In this document: positions 35,461 through 44,374 of the stretch, one piece after another
How positions within the stretch are numbered: the stretch's first letter is position 1
How the letters are laid out: each line of letters starts with the position of its first letter
DNA from: CALFVT01 sp039989855
GTDB lineage: Bacteria > Pseudomonadota > Alphaproteobacteria > Caulobacterales > Maricaulaceae
Length of the DNA stretch: 64,000 nucleotides
Direction of reading: 5' to 3'
Assembly: GCA_039989855.1 (NCBI GenBank)
Contig: JBDXGZ010000008.1
Coordinates: 62,001 to 126,000 of the forward strand
Program-made: the position numbers and the translations under genes
The notes under the pieces: model-generated
What the model was told of the DNA's origin: nothing
Database searches by the model: none
The model's input: only the letters and a program-made list of their open reading frames with translations

Positions 35461-36600
35461 ATGTCTGATTTAAAACAAACTGCGCTACATGCCCGTCACG
35501 TCGCTCTTGGCGCGAAAATGGTACCCTTTGCTGGCTATGATATGCCCGTGCAATATCCGCTCGGGGTTATGAAAGAACATCTTCATACGCGTGAAAAAGC
35601 AGGCCTGTTTGATGTGTCCCATATGGGGCAATGTTTCATCATTGCCGATGATGGGACGTTTGAAACGGCGGCGAAAGCGCTCGAAAAACTTGTCCCCGCG
35701 AGCATTTCTGATCTGGAACCAGGGCAGCAACGCTATAGTCAATTCCTCAATGAAGACGGCGGTATTTTAGATGATCTGATGATCTCCCGCCTTGGCTTCG
35801 AAGGCCATACGCATAAGCTTTATTTGGTCGTCAATGCAGGCTGTAAAGATCAAGATTTCGCCCATATGCAAAAACATCTCCCCAAAGACGTGAAACTCGA
35901 TGTGGCCGATGACACTTTGTCATTGATTGCCCTCCAAGGCCCCGCCGCGGCGGATGTTCTCGGAGCGCTCAACGGTGCGGTGCAAGATTTGGTCTTTATG
36001 ACCCATACGGATTTGCCACTGACCCCGACCATGTGGGTGCATGTTTCCCGCTCGGGCTATACAGGTGAAGACGGCTACGAGATCTCCGTCAAGCATGACG
36101 ACGTGGGTGAACTGGTTGACCTTCTTCTTAAAGATGACCGTGTTGAGATGATCGGCCTTGGCGCGCGGGACAGTCTGCGTCTCGAAGCGGGGCTTTGCCT
36201 CTATGGTCACGATATTGATACGAACGTCTCGCCCATTGAAGCGGGATTGTTCTGGTCGGTGCAAAAACATCGCCGCAGCGCTGATGCGGGCTATCTCGGC
36301 GCGGCGCGGGTCGCGGCAGATATTGCTGATAAATCAACAAAGCGCCTCGTCGGTATTTTGCCCGAAGGCCGCGCACCTGCCCGTGAGCATACGGAAATTC
36401 AGGATATGGACGGAAACGTCATCGGCGAAATTACATCTGGCGGCTTTGGCCCGACCCAAGGCGGCCCTGTGGCTATGGGCTATGTGGCGCGCAAATTTGC
36501 CAAAGCTGGCAGTGATATTCAACTCATCGTGCGAGGCAAACCTCGCGCAGCTAAAGTGGTGAAACTTCCTTTCACCGCACATAATTATTTCAGAGGATAG
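35461..36600 (+). CDS. gcvT: Glycine cleavage system T protein (aminomethyltransferase)
   Basis: 379 residues from the ATG at 35461. It moves the methylene group from the H-protein to tetrahydrofolate, releasing ammonia. AGYDMPVQYPLGVMKEHLHT, GLFDVSHMGQ and YTGEDGYEISV are the family motifs; the C-terminal barrel ends with FTAHNYFRG. An upstream GTG at 35383 would translate the riboswitch and is rejected. The GcvT fold continues in the first member of the gcv operon, followed by gcvH nine bases on. Confidence 0.97.
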   Translation: MSDLKQTALHARHVALGAKMVPFAGYDMPVQYPLGVMKEHLHTREKAGLFDVSHMGQCFIIADDGTFETAAKALEKLVPASISDLEPGQQRYSQFLNEDGGILDDLMISRLGFEGHTHKLYLVVNAGCKDQDFAHMQKHLPKDVKLDVADDTLSLIALQGPAAADVLGALNGAVQDLVFMTHTDLPLTPTMWVHVSRSGYTGEDGYEISVKHDDVGELVDLLLKDDRVEMIGLGARDSLRLEAGLCLYGHDIDTNVSPIEAGLFWSVQKHRRSADAGYLGAARVAADIADKSTKRLVGILPEGRAPAREHTEIQDMDGNVIGEITSGGFGPTQGGPVAMGYVARKFAKAGSDIQLIVRGKPRAAKVVKLPFTAHNYFRG

Positions 36601-36609
36601 GAGGGGCTT

Positions 36610-36981
36610 ATGTCCGTATATTTTACAGAAGATCATGAATGGGTGAGCGTAGACGGTGACGTCGGTACGGTCGGCATTTCAGATTACGCCGCGAAACAAC
36701 TCGGCGATGTTGTCTATGTTGAATTGGCCGAAGTAGGTCGCACAGTTGCCAAAGGCGACGATACATCTGTCGTCGAATCCGTCAAAGCGGCGTCTGATGT
36801 CTACACACCCGTCAGCGGCGAAGTCGTGGGCGCTAACGAAGCTCTCGAAGACGCGCCAGAAACCGTCAATGAAAGCGCCGAAGATGCGGGCTGGTTTTTC
36901 AAAATCAAACTGTCTGACCCGTCCGAGCTCGAGGGTTTGATGGACGCCACGAAATATAAAACTTATTGCGACGGCTTATAA
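36610..36981 (+). CDS. gcvH: Glycine cleavage system H protein (lipoyl carrier)
   Basis: 123 residues. It carries the aminomethyl group on a lipoyl-lysine between the P and T proteins. The lipoylated Lys is residue 59 in DDTSVVESVKAASDVYTPVS. AAKQLGDVVYVELAEVG is the conserved strand pair, and EDAGWFFKIKLSDPSE the C-terminal part. The ATG at 36610 follows AGAGGATAGGAGG, a strong ribosome site. It is followed by a PaiB-like gene only three bases on, rather than directly by gcvP. Confidence 0.98.
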   Translation: MSVYFTEDHEWVSVDGDVGTVGISDYAAKQLGDVVYVELAEVGRTVAKGDDTSVVESVKAASDVYTPVSGEVVGANEALEDAPETVNESAEDAGWFFKIKLSDPSELEGLMDATKYKTYCDGL

Positions 36982-36984
36982 GCT

Positions 36985-37611
36985 ATGCACCCAAGTTCTG
37001 TTTTCCAAGATGATGATAAGGATGAAGCGTTAGCTTTCATATCCGCGCACCCTTTTGCGACCTTAGCCATCAATGGAGAACGGGGGCCTGTAACGGCTTT
37101 GGTGCCTTTAACGATTGATAAGCTAGGCGGCACTTTGTTGGGCCATGTGGCGCGGTCAAATTATTTCTGGCAAGCCGTAGAAAAGAGTAACGAGGCGGGA
37201 ATTGCTATTTTTCGTGGTGCTGATGCCTATGTTTCGCCGTCATACTATCCCTCAAAAGTTGAGCATGGAAAAACGGTGCCGACATGGAATTATCTGGCGG
37301 TGGAAATTAGGGGAAAAATAAGCGTCGAAACACGGCATGATCATATGATGCCTTATCTTACAGCGCTGACAGATAAGATGGAAAGCAATCGAGATGTTCC
37401 TTGGAAAGTTGATGATGCGCCAAAGGAATATATTGAAAAACTATCCCACGCCATTGTTGGGTTCTCCCTTGAAATAAACGAAATCAATTTCGTTAAGAAA
37501 AATAGTCAAAATAAATCTGAAAAAGACAAGCAAGGTGTTGTGCAGGCATTCGGGGCTTCATCCGATCCTGCTGAACATGCGCTTGCACTGGAAATAAATA
37601 GGACTAATTAA
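36985..37611 (+). CDS. PaiB-family FMN-binding protein inside the gcv operon
   Basis: 208 residues. The N-terminus (MHPSSVFQDDDKDEALAFIS), VPLTIDKLGGTLLGHVARSN and YPSKVEHGKTVPTWNYLAVE are the markers of the PaiB/flavin-reductase-like split-barrel family, which binds FMN and haem in some members. PaiB in Bacillus was described as a transcriptional regulator, but most members are probably flavoproteins. The C-terminal 60 residues are less conserved. It starts three bases after gcvH and its stop runs directly into the gcvPA start, so it belongs to the operon. Its base composition is a little lower in GC than its neighbours. It is not a known part of the glycine cleavage system. Confidence 0.85.
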   Translation: MHPSSVFQDDDKDEALAFISAHPFATLAINGERGPVTALVPLTIDKLGGTLLGHVARSNYFWQAVEKSNEAGIAIFRGADAYVSPSYYPSKVEHGKTVPTWNYLAVEIRGKISVETRHDHMMPYLTALTDKMESNRDVPWKVDDAPKEYIEKLSHAIVGFSLEINEINFVKKNSQNKSEKDKQGVVQAFGASSDPAEHALALEINRTN

Positions 37612-38958
37612 ATGCGTTACCTTCCTTTAAGTGACCAAGACAGAGCGGAGATGCTCGAAAAAGTGGGCGTCCCTCATATTGATGCCTTGTTTGAAGATGT
37701 GCCAAAATCTGCTCGTCTGGACGGGCTGATTGATCTCCCGAACCACCAAAGCGAAGCGCAAGTGGAGCGCTATTTTGCAGGACTGTCTGCTAAATCTACG
37801 GCGGCGGGTAGCGTTCCGTTTTTCTGCGGGGCAGGGGCTTACCGTCACCATATTCCCGCAACAGTCGATCACCTGATTCAGCGCTCTGAATTTTTGACGG
37901 CCTATACGCCTTATCAGCCAGAGATTTCCCAAGGCACACTCCAAGCCTTGTTTGAGTTCCAAACGCAGGTCGCGCTCCTCACAGGGATGGATGTGGCCAA
38001 TGCTTCTATGTATGACGGCTCGACCGCCTGCGCCGAAGCGGTGGTCATGGCCGTGCGAGTGGCACGCGGGAAGAAGCGCAAAGCGGTTCTCGCGCCGGGG
38101 CTGCACCCGCATTACGCGGCGGCGACGCAAACCCTCGCCTCGACGCTTGATATAAATGTTAATGAGCGTGGCTGTCGCCCTAACCGTGACGCTCACGTTA
38201 TTGACCATATTGACGATGATACGGCCTGTGTTGTCGTGCAATCGCCTAATGTGTTCGGCGAAATTGTTGACCTTGCCCCGATTGCGGAAAAAGCCCACGC
38301 CCATAAGGCGCTATTGATAGCGGTCTTCACCGAGCCTGTAGCGCTCGCGGCGATTAAGTCCCCTGGTGAACAAGGGGCTGATATTGTGGTCGGCGAAGGC
38401 CAAGGCATTGGCGTCGGTCTTAATTTCGGCGGCCCGCATGTGGGCCTCTTTGCTTGCCGTCAAAAGCTTGTGCGTCAAATGCCAGGCCGCGTCTGCGGCG
38501 AAACGGTAGACGCTAACGGAGAACGCGGCTTTGTCCTGACGCTGTCGACGCGGGAGCAACATATTCGCCGCGAAAAAGCGACCTCGAATATTTGCACAAA
38601 TTCTGGCCTTTGCTGCTTGGCGTTTACGGTTCACATGACGCTCCTCGGGGATGCAGGGCTGAAACGTATGGCGGCACTTAATCATGAAAATGCCTGCGCC
38701 CTCGCGGATGAACTCGCAGGGATTAACGGCGTGGAATTGGTCAATGAAACCTTCTTTAATGAGTTTACCATCAAACTCGACCGCCCTGCGGTTGAGGTCG
38801 TTGACGCTCTCGCGGACAAAGGCGTTATCGGCGGCGTGCCTCTCGCGCGTCTGACGGGCGGCGAAGATGACGGCTACCTCCTAATTTGCGCCACAGAAAC
38901 CAATATTGAGAGTGATATTACCGCCTACGGGAAAGCCTTGAAGGAGGTGTTGTCATGA
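37612..38958 (+). CDS. gcvPA: Glycine dehydrogenase (decarboxylating) subunit 1
   Basis: 448 residues. It is the N-terminal half of the two-subunit P protein, which decarboxylates glycine and passes the methylamine to GcvH. RYLPLSDQDRAEMLEKVGV at the start, PYQPEISQGTLQALFEFQTQ (the loop that reads the substrate), and AGPHVGLFACRQKLVRQMPG-like GGPHVGLFACRQKLVRQMPG are family motifs. The PLP-binding Lys is in the other subunit. It ends with a four-base overlap of gcvPB (ATGA). Split P proteins are common in Caulobacter relatives. Confidence 0.97.
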   Translation: MRYLPLSDQDRAEMLEKVGVPHIDALFEDVPKSARLDGLIDLPNHQSEAQVERYFAGLSAKSTAAGSVPFFCGAGAYRHHIPATVDHLIQRSEFLTAYTPYQPEISQGTLQALFEFQTQVALLTGMDVANASMYDGSTACAEAVVMAVRVARGKKRKAVLAPGLHPHYAAATQTLASTLDINVNERGCRPNRDAHVIDHIDDDTACVVVQSPNVFGEIVDLAPIAEKAHAHKALLIAVFTEPVALAAIKSPGEQGADIVVGEGQGIGVGLNFGGPHVGLFACRQKLVRQMPGRVCGETVDANGERGFVLTLSTREQHIRREKATSNICTNSGLCCLAFTVHMTLLGDAGLKRMAALNHENACALADELAGINGVELVNETFFNEFTIKLDRPAVEVVDALADKGVIGGVPLARLTGGEDDGYLLICATETNIESDITAYGKALKEVLS

Positions 38959-40523
38959 AAACCACAGGACGCCCAACCGCGCCGCAAGCGGTCACTGCAA
39001 ATGTCGTTGAAACCAAGTCTGGCTCTAAAGGTTTAGACCAAGCGACGAAGCTTATTTTTGAAACCAGCACCCCGCAAAATACGGGCGTGGATTTACCGAC
39101 TCCGAAAGGCACAACGTCGCGTCTGGGGTCGCATGCCCGCACAGGCGAGATTGGCCTGCCGGGATTATCAGAGCCTGAAACCATGCGCCATTATGTGCGC
39201 CTCTCGCAGCAAAACTACGCGATTGATTTGGGTGTTTATCCGCTTGGCTCTTGCACCATGAAGCATAATCCGCGCCTCAATGAAAAAATCGCACGCATGC
39301 CGGGCTTTGCTGATGTGCATCCGCTTCAGCCTGTGCAAACCAAGCAAGGTGCACTCGAGGTGATGTATGATCTCTCTCATTGGCTGATGACGCTTTGTAA
39401 TATGCCTGCCGTGGCACTAACCCCGAAGGCGGGCGCGCACGGGGAGCTTTGCGGCATGATGGCTATTCGCGGAAGGCTCGATTCCGATGGTCAAACACAG
39501 CGCCGCCGCGTGCTTGTGCCTGAAAGCGCCCACGGTACGAACCCTGCGACTGCGGTACAATGCGGCTTTAGTGTTGATGAAATTCCTGCCAATGATAAAG
39601 GCCGCGTTGATATGGACGCCTTCCGCGCGAAACTGTCTGAAGGGACAGAAGACATCGCGGGTATCATGCTGACCAATCCCAATACGTGCGGATTGTTTGA
39701 AAATGACATTATCGAAATCGCTGACCTTATCCATAAAGCGGGTGGTTATTTCTATTGCGACGGAGCGAACTTTAACGCCCTTGTTGGTCGTGTGCGCCCT
39801 GGTGATCTCGGCGTCGATGCCATGCATATTAATTTGCATAAGACATTTTCTACGCCTCACGGCGGCGGTGGCCCAGGTTCTGGTCCGACGGTCTTGTCAG
39901 ACGCGCTCATGGCGCACGCACCTGTGCCTTATGTGGTAAAAACCGACGTAGGTTTTGACCTTGTTGAGCACGTAGTGGGCGAAGCGGCAGAGAGTTTTGG
40001 CCGTATGTGCGCCTTCCACGGTAATATGGGCATGTATACGCGGGCACTCAGTTATATGATGAGCCACGGCGCGGATGGCCTTAAGCAAGCCACAGAAGAC
40101 GCTGTCTTGAACGCCAACTATGTTCAAGCGTCCTTGTCGGATGTGATGACCCCCGCCTTTGAGGGAACTTGTATGCATGAGGCGCTTTTTGATGACCGCT
40201 TCTTAAAAGACACAGAAGTGGAAACGCTCGATTTCGCCAAGGCGATGATTGATGAGGGCTATCACCCGATGACCATGTATTTCCCACTCGTTGTTCACGG
40301 GGCAATGTTGATTGAGCCAACGGAATCTGAGAGCAAGCAAGAGCTTGACCGTTTCATTGGCTCTATGCGTCATTTGGCGGAAAAGGCGAAAGCCGGAGAC
40401 GCGGATCATTTTAAAGCCGCACCTATCTATGCCCCCAAGAGCCGCTTGGATGAAACGCAAGCGGCGCGTAAGCCGATCCTGCGGTGGACACCGCCCGAAA
40501 GCTTGCCTGAAGCGGCGGAGTAA
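38955..40523 (+). CDS. gcvPB: Glycine dehydrogenase (decarboxylating) subunit 2
   Basis: 522 residues. It carries the PLP-binding lysine, in the block HINLHKTFSTPHGGGGPGSG. LGSCTMKHNPRLNEKIA, MMAIRGRLDSDGQ and PESAHGTNPATAVQCGF are conserved, and PMTMYFPLVVHGAMLIEPTE ends the body. It pairs with GcvPA; the genes overlap by four bases. The stop is directly adjacent to the end of the convergent acyltransferase gene. The operon lacks an lpd gene; lipoamide dehydrogenase must come from elsewhere. Confidence 0.97.
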   Translation: MKTTGRPTAPQAVTANVVETKSGSKGLDQATKLIFETSTPQNTGVDLPTPKGTTSRLGSHARTGEIGLPGLSEPETMRHYVRLSQQNYAIDLGVYPLGSCTMKHNPRLNEKIARMPGFADVHPLQPVQTKQGALEVMYDLSHWLMTLCNMPAVALTPKAGAHGELCGMMAIRGRLDSDGQTQRRRVLVPESAHGTNPATAVQCGFSVDEIPANDKGRVDMDAFRAKLSEGTEDIAGIMLTNPNTCGLFENDIIEIADLIHKAGGYFYCDGANFNALVGRVRPGDLGVDAMHINLHKTFSTPHGGGGPGSGPTVLSDALMAHAPVPYVVKTDVGFDLVEHVVGEAAESFGRMCAFHGNMGMYTRALSYMMSHGADGLKQATEDAVLNANYVQASLSDVMTPAFEGTCMHEALFDDRFLKDTEVETLDFAKAMIDEGYHPMTMYFPLVVHGAMLIEPTESESKQELDRFIGSMRHLAEKAKAGDADHFKAAPIYAPKSRLDETQAARKPILRWTPPESLPEAAE

Positions 40524-41624
40524 TCACCCGCGCTTAAATAGTTTTTTCTGAAGATATTTAGAGGCTCTCATCATGGGGGCCTCTATTATTTTGTGGGTGA
40601 GGCCTGCGCCAATAATCGACCCGATGATGAGCAGTGGTAGGACGATAAAATTATCCCAGAGTGAGGGTTGATCCACCAAGGCCCAGATACGCCCCATCAC
40701 GCTTAGGGTTAGAACATGGGTTAAATATAGCGCGTATGACCAGTCTCCTAAAACCACTGACCAACGCGGGGCGGTTCGGCCCTTTTGCTCAACCGCATAA
40801 GCGGCGAGGAGTAGAACAGATGCGGCGACGCCAAAAGTAAGAACGCGCAACCACCCCATAGCGGGCACGGTTTGGTCATTCATGACGTGGAGCGCTACGC
40901 TTGAGATAAATAAAATGATAGCGGCGATGAGTAGGGGAAGACCCTGCGTCAGGTTTTTTGTCTTTAACAGCGCGTAACCAAGAGCCACCCCTGCGCAAAA
41001 TTCTAAACTTAGCGGGTGGAATAAAATGGACGAGACGGCATTGACCTGCCCCCATCCCAAGTGTGCGCCGATGACGACGATGACCGCCCAGAGACCAATC
41101 AATGATGCTCTGTAACGGTGTGAGACTAAGAGTATGAGAGCAAAAATCAGATAGAAGCTCATTTCATGGATCAATGTCCACGCGACTTCAAGCATTGGAT
41201 AGGCGGCTTTGTCGGGCCATAATAGGAATGATTTAACAATATTCGGATCATTACCTGCGCTGGCGGCGAACACCCACTGAGGTTTAATCATATAGACCGC
41301 CAAGAGAGCAGCAGAGATAACCCAATAGAGGGGATATATCCGTCCAGCTCTGGCGAAAAGAAACTCAGGGATTTTCGCGCCTGACGCGCTCTGCCATTTA
41401 TGGGTAACGTAGACCATGATGAAGCCCGATATGACGAAGAACATATCAACACCGACCATGCCAAAATTTAACAGCTCTGACAGGATATGGTCCTGACTAT
41501 ATTTCTGCTCGATAATATATAAATGTGAGAGAAGAACCCCAAAGGCGGCAAGACCACGGAGGGCTTGGATGTTAGCCAAGCGCTGAGACGGGTTATTTGT
41601 TAGCAATGGTGGAATGTCTTGCAT
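40524..41624 (-). CDS. Acyltransferase-3 family membrane protein
   Basis: 366 residues with about ten membrane segments. RLANIQALRGLAAFGVLLSH at the N-terminus has the R/H motif of family 3 acyltransferases (OatA/OafA type), which acylate sugars of O-antigen, peptidoglycan or other glycans from the cytoplasmic side. FGMVGVDMFFVISGFIMVYV and FLFARAGRIYPLYW follow. No soluble SGNH domain is attached. It is convergent with gcvPB and downstream of the ATP synthase operon terminator. The target sugar is unknown. Its 3' end touches the gcvPB stop. Confidence 0.9.
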   Translation of the reverse strand: MQDIPPLLTNNPSQRLANIQALRGLAAFGVLLSHLYIIEQKYSQDHILSELLNFGMVGVDMFFVISGFIMVYVTHKWQSASGAKIPEFLFARAGRIYPLYWVISAALLAVYMIKPQWVFAASAGNDPNIVKSFLLWPDKAAYPMLEVAWTLIHEMSFYLIFALILLVSHRYRASLIGLWAVIVVIGAHLGWGQVNAVSSILFHPLSLEFCAGVALGYALLKTKNLTQGLPLLIAAIILFISSVALHVMNDQTVPAMGWLRVLTFGVAASVLLLAAYAVEQKGRTAPRWSVVLGDWSYALYLTHVLTLSVMGRIWALVDQPSLWDNFIVLPLLIIGSIIGAGLTHKIIEAPMMRASKYLQKKLFKRG

Positions 41625-41631
41625 GCGGATA

Positions 41632-41655
41632 CAATAAAGCCGCGACGGGCGCGGC
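41632..41655 (-). terminator. Terminator after the F0 ATP synthase operon
   Basis: GCCGCG / CGCGGC (41639-41655, loop of five) is followed on the minus strand by TTTATT. It lies 36 bases after the atpF stop and just before the acyltransferase gene. Confidence 0.75.
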
Positions 41656-41690
41656 TCAATAGTTAAATCTGATTATATATATTAAAAGAC

Positions 41691-42209
41691 TTAGGATAAT
41701 TTGGACGACATGCTGTCGATACCCTTTTTCACAAGTGAATTGTGATTGGCCGCTGTCATTTGAGTGGTGAGAAGTTTCTGCGTCGCCTCAATCGCCATTT
41801 GAGCGGCTTTGGCTTTCACTTCACCCAAAGCTTGGGCTTCAGCATTGGCAATCTTGGTCTCTGCAAGAGCTGCACGGCGCTCAAGACGTTCTTGAAGATC
41901 CTTACGGGCTTGCTCTGCCATATTCTCAGCATCTTTGCGCGCTTTTAGTATGATACCTTCAGCTTGCTCTTCTGCTTCTTTTTGTTTGCGGTGATAAGAG
42001 GCGAGTAAGGCCTGCGCTTCTTCGCGGAGGCGCTTGGCTTCGTCTAATTCGCTTTTGATTTTATCAGCACGGTCATCAAGCGATGTACCAATAGCTTTGT
42101 GGACGCCTTTCCAGAACAAAATTCCGAAAAATAAAACAACACAGACTGCGACCCAAAAGGTTGCGTCTAGATAAAAGGGTGTTCCAGCGGCTGCGGCAAA
42201 AATAGGCAT
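41691..42209 (-). CDS. atpF: ATP synthase F0 subunit b
   Basis: 172 residues. One N-terminal membrane helix (about 13-33, FWVAVCVVLFFGILFWKGVH) precedes a long coiled-coil (about 40-160) rich in A, E, K and R (ELDEAKRLREEAQALLASYH and following) that forms half of the peripheral stalk. Alphaproteobacteria have two b-type subunits; this is the b form, last of the operon and following b' by nine bases. ATG at 42209. The terminator follows 36 bases after the stop. Confidence 0.93.
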   Translation of the reverse strand: MPIFAAAAGTPFYLDATFWVAVCVVLFFGILFWKGVHKAIGTSLDDRADKIKSELDEAKRLREEAQALLASYHRKQKEAEEQAEGIILKARKDAENMAEQARKDLQERLERRAALAETKIANAEAQALGEVKAKAAQMAIEATQKLLTTQMTAANHNSLVKKGIDSMSSKLS

Positions 42210-42218
42210 GATATCCTC

Positions 42219-42749
42219 TTATCCTTTGAAGGCGCTGGTAAGTTGCGCTTTCGTTGGGGCTTTACCGAGTAGCTTCGCAACAATCTCAGAGGCTGTGTCA
42301 GACGCAACAGCATCTATATTAGCCAGAGCATTATTCCGAATTTTCTTGATGCGAACGTCTGCGGCCTCGGCTTGTTTGGCCGCGTCTGCGTCCGCAATCT
42401 CAAGCTCTTTAGCAATCTCGTCATTGACGGACTGCCGTGTAGATTCCGCAACATTGTGAGCTTTCGCCTTGGCGTCAGCCAAAGAGCGCTCATAGGTTTT
42501 TTCAGCCTCTTCAGCGTCACGCTGCATGCGTGAGGCTGCATCAAGGTCGTCCGCAATTCTATCGCCCCGCTCGGTAATAGTTGTACCAAGTTTGGGAAGA
42601 ACGAATTTTGCCAAAATGAAATAAAGCAGACCAAAGACGATGATCAGCCACGTAATTTGGCTAGACCATGTGGTGAAGTCAAATTGCGGCAGACCGCCAG
42701 ACGCAGCGTCATGTGCAACATCAGAACTGTGTGTTTTTTCCGCGGCCAT
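42219..42749 (-). CDS. atpF2: ATP synthase F0 subunit b'
   Basis: 176 residues from the second ATG, at 42749 (an ATG two codons earlier is also possible; GGAG sits at nine bases from this one). The b' subunit pairs with b in the peripheral stalk. A polar N-terminus (about 1-30, with QFDFTTWSSQ) precedes the membrane helix (ITWLIIVFGLLYFILAKFVL), then LPKLGTTITERGDRIADDLD and a charged coiled-coil. It follows atpE by 39 bases. Typical of photosynthetic and other alphaproteobacterial F0 operons. Confidence 0.92.
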   Translation of the reverse strand: MAAEKTHSSDVAHDAASGGLPQFDFTTWSSQITWLIIVFGLLYFILAKFVLPKLGTTITERGDRIADDLDAASRMQRDAEEAEKTYERSLADAKAKAHNVAESTRQSVNDEIAKELEIADADAAKQAEAADVRIKKIRNNALANIDAVASDTASEIVAKLLGKAPTKAQLTSAFKG

Positions 42750-42787
42750 AAGCATGGACTCCGAATATGATCTGTTTTCTAGGTGTA

Positions 42788-43018
42788 CTAAACAGGTGTG
42801 TTTAGGATGATGATCGCTAGAACGAAGCCGAAAAGGCCAGTCGCTTCACAAAGAGCAAAACCAAGAAGAAGGTTTGTGCGCTGTGATGCGGCTGCTGACG
42901 GATTGCGTAGCGCACCTGACAGGTAGTTTGAGAAAATCGAACCGATACCGATACCGGCGCCGATTAGTGCTGTACCGGCAATACCTGCGCCGATGAATTT
43001 TGCTGCTTCTGCGTCCAT
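42788..43018 (-). CDS. atpE: ATP synthase F0 subunit c
   Basis: 76 residues, two membrane helices with a polar loop, the proton-translocating ring subunit. The first helix is GAGIAGTALIGAGIGIGSIF; the loop is RNPSAA; the second, NLLLGFALCEATGLFGFVLA, holds the essential Glu in CEATGLF. AAGGAGATTACA precedes the ATG at 43018. Very typical. Confidence 0.97.
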   Translation of the reverse strand: MDAEAAKFIGAGIAGTALIGAGIGIGSIFSNYLSGALRNPSAAASQRTNLLLGFALCEATGLFGFVLAIIILNTPV

Positions 43019-43044
43019 TGTAATCTCCTTGAAATGGAATAGCG

Positions 43045-43794
43045 TTAGTGATCGACGTGATATACGTCGTTAAGATAAACACAGGTGAGGATTGCAAACA
43101 CAAAGGCTTGCAGACCCGCCACGAGGAATTCGAGTGCGATAATCGCCAATGTACCAATTATGGGCACAATAGCGATACCTGCCATTAGGCCACCTTGTCC
43201 AACGAGGAAGGCGATAAAGATGGCAAAAAGTTTCAACATAACGTGTCCCGCGGTCATATTCGCAAAAAGACGAACAGCCAGCGTAATAGGACGACTTAGG
43301 AATGAGATAATTTCAATGGGAATAATCAGGATATACATTGGTAAAGGCAGCCCTGACGGAGCAAAAATCTTAAACCATTTAAATCCGTTTTTCCATATAC
43401 CTGCAACAATCACCATGACGACTGTGAAGACAGCGAGTGAAACGGTTACGGCTAAATGCGATGTTGTTGTAAAGGCATATGGGTTCATGCCGAGAATATT
43501 GGCAAATAATATAAAGAAGAACAGGGTGAATACGAAAGGGAAGAACCTCATGGCTTCGGGGCCTGTGGTATCTTTCACCATATTGGCAATAAATTCATAG
43601 CTGAGCTCACCGAGTGATTGCAGGCGCCCTGGAACGAGTTTTCCGCGGGCTGTGAGCGATAGGAAGCCAATGACGGCGACAGCACCAATCACCATCCAAA
43701 GAGATGAATTTGTAAAAGTTAGATCAAACGGGCCAATTTGTGGGCCGTTAAAGATCTCTTTGATCTCAAATTGTTTCATCGGGTCGTTTGCCAC
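43045..43794 (-). CDS. atpB: ATP synthase F0 subunit a
   Basis: 249 residues with five or six membrane helices; it forms the two proton half-channels. The essential Arg is in LSRPITLAVRLFANMTAGHV, and PFVFTLFFFILFANILGMNP and PLPMYILIIPIEI are conserved. GAGAGGGAC precedes a GTG at 43794, the likely start; a later ATG at 43779 is less likely. It follows atpI by 15 bases and heads the core of the F0 operon. Confidence 0.96.
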   Translation of the reverse strand: MANDPMKQFEIKEIFNGPQIGPFDLTFTNSSLWMVIGAVAVIGFLSLTARGKLVPGRLQSLGELSYEFIANMVKDTTGPEAMRFFPFVFTLFFFILFANILGMNPYAFTTTSHLAVTVSLAVFTVVMVIVAGIWKNGFKWFKIFAPSGLPLPMYILIIPIEIISFLSRPITLAVRLFANMTAGHVMLKLFAIFIAFLVGQGGLMAGIAIVPIIGTLAIIALEFLVAGLQAFVFAILTCVYLNDVYHVDH

Positions 43795-43809
43795 GTCCCT
43801 CTCCCTTAT

Positions 43810-44175
43810 TTAGTCATCTTCGTCGTCATAGCCTATGTCGTCGCCGAGGGGTATGTGCGAAGTTGCCGCGTCCATTTTGGCCGCCGACCGCATCACATTC
43901 ATAATTCCCGCGGCGAAGCCAAAGCCAACACCGACCAACATAATCCATGGTTTCGTCCCGAAAAACAGGTCTAGGCCGTAACCTAATCCCATACCGACGA
44001 GAACCGCCACAATAATCTCTGTACTTAGGCGCCATGCCATCCCGAGAATAGTTCCGTCACTTGCGTCATCGACTTTGGGCGCGTGCTTTTTCTTAGCTGC
44101 ATTCAGGCGCTCTTCGAGGCCTTCAAGGTCGGTTTTTGACGTCTTTCGGTCAGGTATATTCGTCTCGTTGTTCAT
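43810..44175 (-). CDS. atpI: AtpI/AtpZ-family ATP synthase accessory protein
   Basis: 121 residues. The N-terminus is charged and helical (KTSKTDLEGLEERLNAAKKK). Two membrane helices follow (about 48-70 and 73-95: STEIIVAVLVGMGLGYGLDL, PWIMLVGVGFGFAAGIMNV), with FGTKPW between; the tail is acidic (DDEDD). This is the alphaproteobacterial form of AtpI, thought to help assemble the c ring. It is first in the F0 operon. The 199 bases between it and smc should hold the operon promoter. Confidence 0.9.
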   Translation of the reverse strand: MNNETNIPDRKTSKTDLEGLEERLNAAKKKHAPKVDDASDGTILGMAWRLSTEIIVAVLVGMGLGYGLDLFFGTKPWIMLVGVGFGFAAGIMNVMRSAAKMDAATSHIPLGDDIGYDDEDD

Positions 44176-44374
44176 AACAGTCTAAGTGCATTTCAAGTCA
44201 TCCTCAAAAGCGCGCGAAACTTACTCGCGGCTTATCATGAAGTCAACCTATTCTTATTGCGTCTATATTGTTGTTTTTAAACAGTTTTATTTATTTTTCA
44301 TGAAAAAATCGAATGGGATATATTTTAGTATCAAGAAGGGGCTCTTATTCGCGCGTGAGTCTGTCTTTTGCACC

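Noticed and set aside
37627..38304. 225-codon open frame on the minus strand inside gcvPA
   Set aside because: Opposite to a well-supported enzyme gene, with Arg/His-rich composition typical of antisense frames.
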